Position numbers and translations under genes: made by a program. Shown piece after piece: positions 7,389 through 14,701 of a stretch of 16,130 bases of DNA. The notes below the pieces were generated by a model that was not told the origin of the DNA, ran no database searches, and saw only the letters and a program-made list of their open reading frames with translations. Location of the stretch: positions 1 to 16,130 of the forward strand of contig JAMCZD010000325.1 in assembly GCA_023473405.1 (NCBI GenBank), given 5' to 3'. The stretch is from Candidatus Omnitrophota bacterium. Lineage in GTDB: Bacteria; Verrucomicrobiota; Verrucomicrobiia; Limisphaerales; UBA1319. The number at the start of each line of letters is the position of its first letter. Position 1 is the first letter of the stretch.

Positions 7389-8009
7389 TCCCGTGGCGAC
7401 GTTGCGCTCGTGGGCGCGTGGCCGCTATTACCCGACCGAACGTGGCCGGGGTTTTTCAAACCGCTGATCGAACTTCCCGCCCCCGACCTGGCTTCACTTT
7501 CGTTCGTTAACCTGGTGGAAGCGCATGTTTTGGACGCCATTCGCCGCGAACATTATGTTCCGTTGCCCAAGGTTCGCGCCGCGCTCGATTATGTGAACCG
7601 GCATTTCCGTGTCCCGCATCCGTTGGCGGACCACAAGTTCCAAACTAATGGCGTGGATTTGTTCTTGTCCCGCTTCGAGAAGCTGATCGCGGTTTCGCAA
7701 GCGGGCCGGTTGGCCATGAAGGAAATGCTCGCCGCGCACTTGCGCCGCGTGGAGCACGACGCAGGAGGCTTGGCTGTCCGCCTGTATCCGTTCACCCGCA
7801 AGCGCGAGGCTGATGAGCCGAAGATCATCGTCATTGACCCCTATGTTTCCTTTGGCCGCCCTGCGATAGCGCGGAAGGGCATCGCGACGAGCATCGTCGC
7901 GGAGCGTTACAAGGCGGGCGAATCCATTGACGAACTGGCCCAGGATTATGACTGCGAGCGCGGACACGTCGAAGAAGCAGTCCGGGTTGAACTTGCCCTT
8001 GCTGCCTGA
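7381..8009 (+). pseudogene. Truncated, frameshifted DUF433-family antitoxin with N-terminal MerR-like helix-turn-helix
   Basis: Two parts of one protein are in different frames. From 7381 one frame reads LRIPVATLRSWARGRYYPTE, the middle of the N-terminal helix-turn-helix usual in this family. About 7448-7456, at a GGGGTTTTT run, the coding sense moves to the frame reading FFKPLIELPAPDLASLSFVN, then VEAHVLDAIRREH, and on to the C-terminal DUF433 domain (IIVIDPYVSFGRPAIARKGI, then AERYKAGESIDELAQDYDC). The shift equals loss of one base. The start codon and first residues are missing; the sequence before 7376 belongs to something else. The C-terminus (VELALAA) looks natural. The PIN-like DUF5615 toxin gene that normally follows is absent; an integrase relic abuts directly. 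An ORF is formally open from 7272, but its first 60 residues are not homologous sequence. Confidence 0.75.
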
Positions 8010-8010
8010 G

Positions 8011-8421
8011 CCACTGGTCAACATCTTCGCGCGTGTACAGGCGGCGGGCCTTTTTCTCGCTGCGTTGCCACGGGATGCCGTCCACCGGCAGGCTTTTGAT
8101 GAAACCGTCTATTGTGGCGTTCTTGAGCACGTTCGGCAGAACCACCAACGCCAGGTTGCAGGTGCGATTGGCCTTGCAGCGCTCCATCAGCAGAATTCGG
8201 AATTCCTCTTGAGCCGCAGCCGCCGTTTCCGCATTCAGGGGCACCCACTTGACCGCCTTGCGCCCGGCGTCGTCCTCGATGGTGGTTCGGGCCACGAACT
8301 TGCCGTTGCGCCGCTAGAGTCTTCGAATTGCGGGCTTGCGGTTGGCGAAGGGCTTGGTGTATTTATAAGGGCGTTAGTTGAGCTTGCGCGAAATTTGCGT
8401 CGGCCGGCGGGGGCGCTTCAT
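8011..8421 (-). pseudogene. Tyrosine recombinase (phage-type integrase) relic
   Basis: Reading from the ATG at 8421 one frame gives MKRPRRPTQISRKLN, a TAA (8374-8376), RPYKYTKPFANRKPAIRRL, a TAG (8314-8316), then RRNGKFVARTTIEDDAGRKA and on to LLMER. This is the N-terminal arm-binding region of a tyrosine recombinase. It then jumps near 8150-8183 to a segment (VVLPNVLKNATIDGFIKSLP, then GIPWQRSEKKARRLYTREDV) that in intact relatives lies just before the catalytic domain, so the core-binding part between is deleted. The catalytic R-H-R-Y domain is wholly missing; homology ends near 8011 where the DUF433 relic begins. With two stops, an internal deletion and no catalytic domain it is a pseudogene. 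It points away from the tRNA-Leu gene 79 bp to its right, the usual place for an integrase. The family assignment is from motif memory. Confidence 0.7.
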
Positions 8422-8499
8422 CGAGTGAGGCCGCTGCAAGGGCGGTGCCGGCGTTGAGCGACGCAAAACGGCTTTGCGCAAGTGCTTGATGATCAGAGA

Positions 8500-8584
8500 G
8501 CCCGCGTGGCGGAATTGGCAGACGCGCTAGATTCAGGTTCTAGTGAGTAACATCGTACAGGTTCAAATCCTGTCGCGGGCACCA
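8500..8584 (+). tRNA. tRNA-Leu (anticodon CAG)
   Basis: The acceptor stem GCCCGCG (8500-8506) pairs with CGCGGGC (8574-8580), followed by discriminator A and an encoded CCA (8582-8584). The D-arm contains TGGCGGAATTGGCAGACGC. The anticodon stem CTAGA (8527-8531) pairs with TCTAG (8539-8543) around TTCAGGT, giving CAG at 8534-8536. A long variable arm typical of class II tRNAs follows, and the T-arm ACAGG-TTCAAAT-CCTGT spans 8557-8573. Its anticodon region is copied at 5602-5615, marking it as a likely integration target. Confidence 0.96.
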
Positions 8585-8657
8585 GAGTTCGAGGAAAAGG
8601 GCAGGAGCAAATCGCTTCAGAACAAATCCGAAACTTGATGCGAATTTTTTGATTCTC

Positions 8658-10262
8658 ATGGGAGCATTAATTCGGCGAGGCACAGCCGGTGACGCGGCGC
8701 AATGGGTAAACTTATTGAAGGATGTCCTGGGGGAAGATTGTCCATGCAAGCAGGCTTACGATCCGGCCTGGATCGCCGGGCAATTGGACCCTGGTTTTGG
8801 GCACGAGACTTGGGTGGCGGCGGAGGGGGACCGGTTGCTGGCCAGCGTATCATTGCTTACACCCGCGCCGAGCAACGGCAATCCAATCGTCAATTTGGGT
8901 CGGAATTTGAACCGCCCGGAGAGCTATGCAGACGGGTCGGCCAAGGCCTTGCTAAGCGTGGTCAACGAATTGGCAGAGCAACGGGCTTGTTCTGTGGTGG
9001 GGCGCGTTTTGGCTTCGGACAACGCACAGCAGGTGCTTTTCGAGAACCTGGGCTATGTATGTGCCGGTTTTCAGCCTTACAAGCATCTGTTACGGAAATG
9101 GGAAGGGGTGCTTTTTTACGTGCGGCTTGGGAAGTCCGAATCGGAGGCGCGTTATCCATTAACGACGGTGCCGTCGCAATTGCGCGAGCTGGGGATGGTG
9201 GTGTTGAACCAACTCGATCTCGCTCCGCCGCAGGCGGTTAACGATGGGATCGTGGGGTATCCCCTGCAGACCGACTTGCGGATTCGTGAGGCGGATTACA
9301 GGGAATTGCTGGCCTGCCGGCAACAGGCACAGGCGTCGAATCCGTCGGTCGAGATTTCGACCGGTTACAATCCCGGTTGCGGGCTATTGCGTATCGCCTC
9401 GGAGAAACCGCCTCGAGCTGTTCTTGGCATGCGGGCGGGTCGGGTGGCAGGGGGAATGGCTTATTTGTTTGACGACCAGGACCGCTGCGTGCGCATCCTT
9501 GATTCGTTCTCGACAAGCGACCTTGCGGCCGGGGCGCTGTGCCGGCACGTCCTGGAGGTTGCCCAAACTGAGCTGAACGCGGTCTACCTCGAAGTGGACG
9601 TCTTGCTGACCGCGTCACGGCTTTTGAAGAGCGCCGAACAACTGGGTTTTGTGCCCGCGGCATATTTGCCTGCGTTCTGCTTGCGGAACGAGCAATGCGT
9701 GGATGTGGCGAAGATGGTGAAGCTGAACCTGGTATATTCGCTCGAGAACGTCACTTTGACGGCTCGCGCCCGGCAGTTGGTGGAGGTCGTCGATCACAAT
9801 TTTCAAGACCAGAAGGTGGGTGTGGCAATAATCAACCTTCTGCGCGGTCTGCAAATCTTCGCCGGCCTGGGCGACGGCGAACTACGCAAGATCGCCCGGT
9901 TGTTCACCCAGAGACTCTTCCGTCCGGGTGAAGTTGTTTTTGAGCGCGGCGACGCGGGCAATGAGGCCTTTGTCGTCATGCGCGGCAAAGTGGGCATTTT
10001 CCTGGACGACCAATCGGACCCGGTGGGAACCGTGACCAACGGCCAGGTTTTTGGTGAACAGGCCTTTCTGGACGGCGCGGCGCGAGTGGCAAGGGCGGTA
10101 GCGAGCGAGGCCAGCATCCTGTTGATCGTTCAACGGGCGGCCTATAATGAACTGGTGCAGCGCGAGCCGCACCTGGGGATGACTGTCATGCGCAACACGG
10201 CCATCGATCTCTCCAACAAATTGCGCCGTTCCAATGCGTTGCTCACTGCCGCCAAAAGATGA
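8658..10262 (+). CDS. Double GNAT-like acyltransferase fused to a cyclic-nucleotide-binding domain
   Basis: Probably a cytoplasmic N-acyltransferase whose activity is tuned by a cyclic nucleotide; substrate unknown. The 534-residue protein (numbering from the ATG at 8658; a TTG at 8649 would add three residues) has a GNAT-like domain at about 1-155, ending in the typical ASDNAQQVLFENLGYVCAG segment, and a second GNAT-like domain at about 205-345 with SRLLKSAEQLGFVPAAYLPA. A CAP-type cyclic-nucleotide-binding domain fills about 395-510: LRGLQIFAGLGDGELRKIAR, RPGEVVFERGD and the phosphate-binding cassette FGEQAFLDGAARVARA (465-480) with E467, R476 and R479. No DNA-binding helix-turn-helix follows, so it is not a CRP/FNR regulator. 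Known acetyltransferases such as mycobacterial PatA put the nucleotide domain first; here it is last. It starts 73 bp after tRNA-Leu and is convergent with the exonuclease gene. Confidence 0.78.
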   Translation: MGALIRRGTAGDAAQWVNLLKDVLGEDCPCKQAYDPAWIAGQLDPGFGHETWVAAEGDRLLASVSLLTPAPSNGNPIVNLGRNLNRPESYADGSAKALLSVVNELAEQRACSVVGRVLASDNAQQVLFENLGYVCAGFQPYKHLLRKWEGVLFYVRLGKSESEARYPLTTVPSQLRELGMVVLNQLDLAPPQAVNDGIVGYPLQTDLRIREADYRELLACRQQAQASNPSVEISTGYNPGCGLLRIASEKPPRAVLGMRAGRVAGGMAYLFDDQDRCVRILDSFSTSDLAAGALCRHVLEVAQTELNAVYLEVDVLLTASRLLKSAEQLGFVPAAYLPAFCLRNEQCVDVAKMVKLNLVYSLENVTLTARARQLVEVVDHNFQDQKVGVAIINLLRGLQIFAGLGDGELRKIARLFTQRLFRPGEVVFERGDAGNEAFVVMRGKVGIFLDDQSDPVGTVTNGQVFGEQAFLDGAARVARAVASEASILLIVQRAAYNELVQREPHLGMTVMRNTAIDLSNKLRRSNALLTAAKR

Positions 10263-10267
10263 TCCGC

Positions 10268-10801
10268 CTACCAATTGACGGCGGCGCTTAGGCGATTGCC
10301 GAAACGGTTGTTGTAGAAGACCTGTTTGTGCGCCACGCCATATTCGTGCACCAACCGCGTGATCTTGACGTCGAAACAGCAATACTCGGCAATGTCCAGC
10401 AGCCTGCCTTCGCGAAACCACCGGATGGCTTGGATTCCGTCGGAGGTCTTTTCCACTCCAAGCGTGGCGGAGGCGATGGCGTCCAGGGAAAGGCGATGTT
10501 TAAGGATTCGCTGCAGATCAACCAGCATATCGAGGGTGGGTAATTGCCGGAGGTCCATCACGGTGTAACCGTGCAGCACCTCGTAATCGAACCGGAGGAC
10601 GTTAAACCCGACAACCAGGTCCGCGCGCTGCAATTCTTTGATCAGGTTGTCGACCGTTTTCTCGCTGTAAATCCGGTATTCATTGTTGGCAGTGTTGTAG
10701 GTGACGCCCACGCTCATGCGTAAGTCGCGAATCCGGTCCCACCCGCCCACTTCCTGGGCGGACTTCTGGGTCTCGAGATCAAAATAAACCACGTTTTTCA
10801 T
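10268..10801 (-). CDS. Stand-alone DEDDy-type 3'-5' exonuclease (RNase H-like fold)
   Basis: Predicted metal-dependent 3'-5' nuclease acting on DNA or RNA ends. The 177-residue protein is a single RNase H-like domain: VVYFDLET supplies D8 and E10, VVGFNVLRFDYEVL supplies D72, and YCCFDVKI supplies Y140 and D144 in the YxxxD arrangement of the DEDDy subclass. It lacks polymerase, helicase or HRDC modules, like the YprB-type stand-alone exonuclease-like proteins found in many genomes. Its stop lies 5 bp from the stop of the GNAT/cyclic-nucleotide gene, a tail-to-tail layout. The upstream gene on the same strand, the GxGYxYP gene, ends 86 bp away, so they could be co-transcribed. The biological role is unknown. 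Confidence 0.75.
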   Translation of the reverse strand: MKNVVYFDLETQKSAQEVGGWDRIRDLRMSVGVTYNTANNEYRIYSEKTVDNLIKELQRADLVVGFNVLRFDYEVLHGYTVMDLRQLPTLDMLVDLQRILKHRLSLDAIASATLGVEKTSDGIQAIRWFREGRLLDIAEYCCFDVKITRLVHEYGVAHKQVFYNNRFGNRLSAAVNW

Positions 10802-10887
10802 GCCTGCGTTTTTTCCATTGCGTCACTCACAGTACCGTTAGGAATTGGTCGCGGTCTGTGCAAGCATGAAATGTGGCTGGAGCCTCA

Positions 10888-12828
10888 CTAGCGTTCGGTC
10901 GTGGTGTGGCTCTGCTCTTCGCACAGTTTGATGAGTCCAAAGAACGTGTATGGGTCCACAAACTCGACCTGGGCTTCGGGGTACTGAGCGCGCAATTTCT
11001 CCGCTACTTCCGCGTACCATCCCGGTGCCTTCAATATGCTTCGCGCCCACAGGAATCCCGGACCGTTTTGGTGCGTCGCACATGCTCGAGCGATCACCTC
11101 AGCCGCGCGGTCGGGGGCGTCGGGCAGGTCCCTTTCCGGGCAGGTTGCCACTCCGGACCGCATTGCCGGCCTCGGTTCGCAGTGAGTCCCCAAGCCATTC
11201 GGGCTAAAAGTCTTGTAAGCCGAATACTCGAGCTCGGTGCTGGCTCCACCCGCGCCGTCCAAAACAAACCCGGTGATCGTTATGTCCCATTTTGAATAGT
11301 AGGGACGGCAAAACGCCACCCACGCACTCAGGCCGGACGGAAGCCCCGAGTCCGGACGCACCGTTAAGGCGCGCGGGTTCAGGTATCCGGCCCCGGAATC
11401 ACCGGCGATGAAATAGTCGTTGGTCGTCGCGTGTCGATAGGCATAAACCATCGCCGGTGCTGCCCTGTCCGCCAGGTTCGGATCGAATGCCCAGCCCAGC
11501 GGGATGGGCCCGCGCGTGGGGCCGCGAAAGAAAGCGGGAACGGCCTTATAAAGCCAGGCTGGTGAATCATAATCGCCGACATAATGTCCCACAAACAACC
11601 GGTTGGTGACTTTGCCATGCGCGTCCACCCAACCCCGTGTCTTCCAGGCCGCCAGAGCTGGAGGTGCATTCGGTTGCGGATAACGACTTGCCAGAGGGTA
11701 ATGTTGGAAAAACGAGGCATTGGCCATGGCCGAGAGGCCGGCTGCATCCGCTTCGACGCACGCATTGAACTGTGAGACCGTCCGGCTGAATTCCCATTCC
11801 GTTGGCACGCCCCCGTGCCGCCCGCCGACCCCCGGGTGATCCGTGTATTTGAACGGCCAAGGGGTAAACCCGCCGATCCTGGTCATGCCGCCGCCGGCCC
11901 GGTCATAAAGGGCGCGCAACACTTCCAAAAGCGCTTTCCGGTCCAAACCCAGCGGTTGTTGCGGGTCATCGTTCGGAAGCTCGTCTCCCCACGACGACAG
12001 GTCAAAGAAAAAAGCCTTGTGCGCGATGAAATAATCATGATTCGACAGAGTGTGCAAATCGTTCGGGCCCGACTGCGGGTGCTTCAGCCAGAAGGCGTCG
12101 ATGTAATATGCCGCATAACCAGGAGCGCATTGGCCCGTGCCCAGGTATCGTCGAATGGCCCAGCGATAAGCATCGATCTTGGCGCTCCCGCTCGCCGGTT
12201 CATCCAGGTCGGGGATCAAACCTCGCCCGGTGAACTTGGGCGATCCATCCGGATGCACCAGCCATAGTTTGACTGGCAGGCCCAATTTCCGGGTTAGCAA
12301 GGTGTATACCGAAGCCGGGTCCGGATCGAATCGCACTGGCAGGAGGTTCTCGCAACCGGCGGCGGTCGAGCCCAAGTTGGAAGTGGCGGGGACATTCGGA
12401 TCATAAACCACGAGGCCATTGAAGCACGGACGGAATTGTTCCAGTGCATCCGTCCAATCCTTCAGCGGATGAACCTCGGCATCCCGCAGCCAGCCGTCTT
12501 CGCCACGGAGCCAATCAAACCAGAACTGGTCGGTATCGACCCCGAAATCGCCGCAATAGAACAGGTAGAACTGGGGGCGATTGCGGTTGGCCAGACCCTC
12601 GAGCGCGGCCAGAAGATGCATGGCATCCCACACGCGTTTTGCGTTTGCCGATTCCCGCAAATCAAGACGGCGCAGTGGACGCGCATCGTAAGTATAAATG
12701 CATTTTGGCGAACTGGACTGGGCCTCGCCTCGATCTCCCGCCGCCTGAGCGCATAAGACCGCCATGGCCAGCGCCAGGCCAATCCGCGGTGCGCAAAAAC
12801 CGCCTTTCACGATTCTTTCATTAAACAT
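10888..12828 (-). CDS. Secreted GxGYxYP-domain protein (putative glycoside hydrolase)
   Basis: The family is annotated as putative glycoside hydrolases, without firm biochemistry; a role in extracytoplasmic polysaccharide use is therefore an inference. The 646-residue protein (from the ATG at 12828; an in-frame TTG at 12849 gives seven more residues) has a signal-peptide-like start with hydrophobic core IGLALAMAVLCAQAAG at about 16-31. The N-terminal GxGYxYP-N region covers about 50-230 (CIYTYDARPLRRLDLRES, QFYLFYCGDFGVDTDQFW). The main domain covers about 235-560 and contains GDSGAGYLNP (GxGY motif at about 479-482), DYFIAHKAFFFDLSSWGDEL and IGGFTPWPFKYTDH. Such proteins are common in Verrucomicrobiota, Planctomycetota and Bacteroidota. 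There is no transporter or second carbohydrate gene adjacent; the GH2 gene is 8 kb away. Confidence 0.85.
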   Translation of the reverse strand: MFNERIVKGGFCAPRIGLALAMAVLCAQAAGDRGEAQSSSPKCIYTYDARPLRRLDLRESANAKRVWDAMHLLAALEGLANRNRPQFYLFYCGDFGVDTDQFWFDWLRGEDGWLRDAEVHPLKDWTDALEQFRPCFNGLVVYDPNVPATSNLGSTAAGCENLLPVRFDPDPASVYTLLTRKLGLPVKLWLVHPDGSPKFTGRGLIPDLDEPASGSAKIDAYRWAIRRYLGTGQCAPGYAAYYIDAFWLKHPQSGPNDLHTLSNHDYFIAHKAFFFDLSSWGDELPNDDPQQPLGLDRKALLEVLRALYDRAGGGMTRIGGFTPWPFKYTDHPGVGGRHGGVPTEWEFSRTVSQFNACVEADAAGLSAMANASFFQHYPLASRYPQPNAPPALAAWKTRGWVDAHGKVTNRLFVGHYVGDYDSPAWLYKAVPAFFRGPTRGPIPLGWAFDPNLADRAAPAMVYAYRHATTNDYFIAGDSGAGYLNPRALTVRPDSGLPSGLSAWVAFCRPYYSKWDITITGFVLDGAGGASTELEYSAYKTFSPNGLGTHCEPRPAMRSGVATCPERDLPDAPDRAAEVIARACATHQNGPGFLWARSILKAPGWYAEVAEKLRAQYPEAQVEFVDPYTFFGLIKLCEEQSHTTTER

Positions 12829-12892
12829 GATTGCACATTGAGTAGACAAAAACAGACCGCGTTGTCAACGGTCCGTTGCGAACGTGGCACAG

Positions 12893-12975
12893 ATTCCAAC
12901 CTTCAACATCGAACATGCGAGGTTGAAGGTGGATGTAACCAGGTGCACGCTCCACGCTCCACGCACCCCACGCGG
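12893..12975. repeat. Intergenic short repeats: imperfect inverted repeat and clustered acgctcc words
   Basis: In the spacer between the two divergent genes, ccaaccttcaa near 12896 is followed by ttgaaggtgg near 12922, an imperfect inverted repeat. About 12953-12974 then carries a run of closely spaced cacgctccacgctccacgc-type words. Low-complexity intergenic sequence of this kind is common in GC-rich Verrucomicrobiota-like genomes. No gene or clear promoter is recognisable in 12850-13093. Confidence 0.5.
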
Positions 12976-13093
12976 ACGAGGGCATCCGCGCTCCTTTGAT
13001 CCAGGCCCCGCACGATTCATTAAGCATAGCTGATGTAGCGCTTGCATCGAGTTAGGATTCCTGATTTAGTCGCGGGGCGTATTAGCGCCACAG

Positions 13094-14701
13094 ATGGATC
13101 GACAATTATTAAGCGGCAACGAAGCTATCGCCTGGGCCGCCCGCGACGCGGGTTTCGCGTTGGGAGCGGGTTATCCTGGGACACCCTCGACCGAAATCCT
13201 GGAACATCTCTCGGCCTTGGGCGGAAAGGCGCAATGGTCTCCCAACGAAAAAGTCGCCCTCGAGGTGGCCATAGGCGTGGCCTTTGGCGGGGGGCGCGCC
13301 ATTGCAACCATGAAGCACGTGGGACTGAATGTGGCATCTGACCCGCTGTTTACGGCAGCCTATACGGGGGTGAGCGGCGCACTGATCGTTGTCTCCGCTG
13401 ATGATCCGGGAATGGCTTCAAGTCAGAATGAACAGGACAACCGGCATTATGCGGTTGCCGCCGGCATTGCCATGCTCGAACCAACGGATTCACAGGAGGC
13501 CTATGATTTCTTGCACGTGGCGGTCGATATTTCCGAGCGTTGGCATCTCCCGGTCCTGTTGCGCCTGACCACCCGCGTATGCCATTCAAAAACGATAGTT
13601 CAACGAGAGGTGCCCAATTCCAAACCGCCGTTGCCCCGGTTTCATCGCGATCTTCCCGGTCGCGTAATGATCCCTGCCTACGCCCGTCCTGCCCATCGGC
13701 GGTTGCGGGTGAAACTGGCCGAGATTTCGGCGTGGAACGAGACCAGTCCGCTTAATTCCGTCATCCCGGGTGAAGGCGCGGAAGGAATTATTACGTCGGG
13801 CATATCATTTATGCACGCCCGCGAGGCGGCGCCTGGGGCTTCGATCATGAAGGTGGGGCTTACTTATCCGCTGCCGTTTGACAGGATCGCTCGATTTGCC
13901 GCGGGCTTCGAACGGTGCTGGGTAATTGAAGAGGGTGACCCATACCTGGCTGACGCGATTTGCGCCCGCGGTATTCCGGTGAGAAGCAAGCCGGATATGT
14001 ATCGATTTGGCGAATTGAACGTGAACCGGGTTCGAAGGATTCTGGCCGGGGAATCGTCCCCGGAACCGGGGCTGGCGTCTGGCAAGCTTCCTCAATTATG
14101 CGAGGGGTGCGCGCACCGGTTGGTATTCGAGGCGTTGGGCAAACAGGATTGCATCGTGGCGGGTGACATCGGCTGCTACAGCCTGGGGGTTTTGCCCCCA
14201 TTCAACGCCATGGACACCTGTGTCTGCATGGGGGCGAGCATAGGCGTGGGATTAGGGCTGCGGCACGTCCTTCCTCCCGATCAGGCCCGGCGCGTCGTCA
14301 GTGTGATCGGGGACAGCACATTCGTGCACAGCGGAATCACCGGCCTGGTGGAGATGGTTTACAATCCTCCAGCCACGGGACACGTGGTCATCATCCTTGA
14401 CAACGGCACCACGGCGATGACTGGCCACCAGGAACATCCCGGCACCGGTCGCACACTCGATCATCGTTCCACGGGAAAAATCAGTTACGAAGACTTGGGC
14501 CGCGCCCTGGGTTTGGAGCAGGTTCACGTAGTTGAACCGCGCGTGGGCTCGAACGAGTTCGCCGAATTGCTGGCCGCCAGCCTGGCCAGCCAGCAATTGG
14601 TGCTCATCATCAGCCGGCGCCCTTGTCTCCTGGCGGCCAGGCAAATCCGCGAATACGAAAGTAAATCACTCCCATCTCCCGCGAACTGCCATGCCGGATA
14701 G
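13094..14701 (+). CDS. iorA: Indolepyruvate:ferredoxin oxidoreductase alpha subunit, ferredoxin domain absent
   Basis: Thiamine-diphosphate subunit that oxidatively decarboxylates aryl 2-oxoacids (indolepyruvate, phenylpyruvate) to aryl-acetyl-CoA, or runs in reverse. In the 535-residue protein the pyrimidine-binding and transketolase-like region is at about 5-190 (GNEAIAWAARDAG, GYPGTPSTEI, WSPNEKVALEVAIGVAFGG, HVGLNVASDPLF). CEGCAHR (336-342), GDIGCYSLG (358-366), GDSTFVHSGI (406-415) and ILDNGTTAMTG (434-444) form the TPP/Mg site with D407 and N437. Family members usually run to about 600 or more residues with two C-terminal [4Fe-4S] ferredoxin motifs; this one ends soon after the ISRRPCL segment (507-512) with no such cysteines. 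The next gene starts inside its last 11 bases, so nothing is lost by a late frameshift. It is the first gene of the iorA-iorB-paaK operon. No Shine-Dalgarno site is evident. Confidence 0.88.
   Translation: MDRQLLSGNEAIAWAARDAGFALGAGYPGTPSTEILEHLSALGGKAQWSPNEKVALEVAIGVAFGGGRAIATMKHVGLNVASDPLFTAAYTGVSGALIVVSADDPGMASSQNEQDNRHYAVAAGIAMLEPTDSQEAYDFLHVAVDISERWHLPVLLRLTTRVCHSKTIVQREVPNSKPPLPRFHRDLPGRVMIPAYARPAHRRLRVKLAEISAWNETSPLNSVIPGEGAEGIITSGISFMHAREAAPGASIMKVGLTYPLPFDRIARFAAGFERCWVIEEGDPYLADAICARGIPVRSKPDMYRFGELNVNRVRRILAGESSPEPGLASGKLPQLCEGCAHRLVFEALGKQDCIVAGDIGCYSLGVLPPFNAMDTCVCMGASIGVGLGLRHVLPPDQARRVVSVIGDSTFVHSGITGLVEMVYNPPATGHVVIILDNGTTAMTGHQEHPGTGRTLDHRSTGKISYEDLGRALGLEQVHVVEPRVGSNEFAELLAASLASQQLVLIISRRPCLLAARQIREYESKSLPSPANCHAG

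Larger units (their letters stand above)
5602..8539. mobile_element. Putative degraded integrative island next to tRNA-Leu
   Basis: The interval between the two 14-bp copies contains a toxin-antitoxin pair, a truncated DUF433 antitoxin relic and a broken tyrosine recombinase relic, and it abuts a tRNA gene. This content and position are typical of an integrated element that has decayed. The recombinase relic lacks its catalytic domain, so the element cannot move by itself. Boundaries are inferred only from the 14-bp repeat; the left boundary may instead lie anywhere after the glcF stop. Confidence 0.4.

Noticed and set aside
7272..7450. N-terminal extension of the DUF433 ORF as real protein
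   Set aside because: The translation has no homologous pattern, while a different frame at 7381-7449 gives the expected helix-turn-helix sequence and the opposite strand gives a more protein-like ORF.
7441..7460. Programmed frameshift in the DUF433 gene at GGGGTTTTT
   Set aside because: The gene also lacks its 5' end and its toxin partner and sits among other relics, so ordinary decay explains it better.
14620..14701. Missing IorA ferredoxin domain hidden in another frame
   Set aside because: iorB starts at 14691 with its diagnostic motif, leaving no room, and no CxxCxxC pattern is seen in any frame there.
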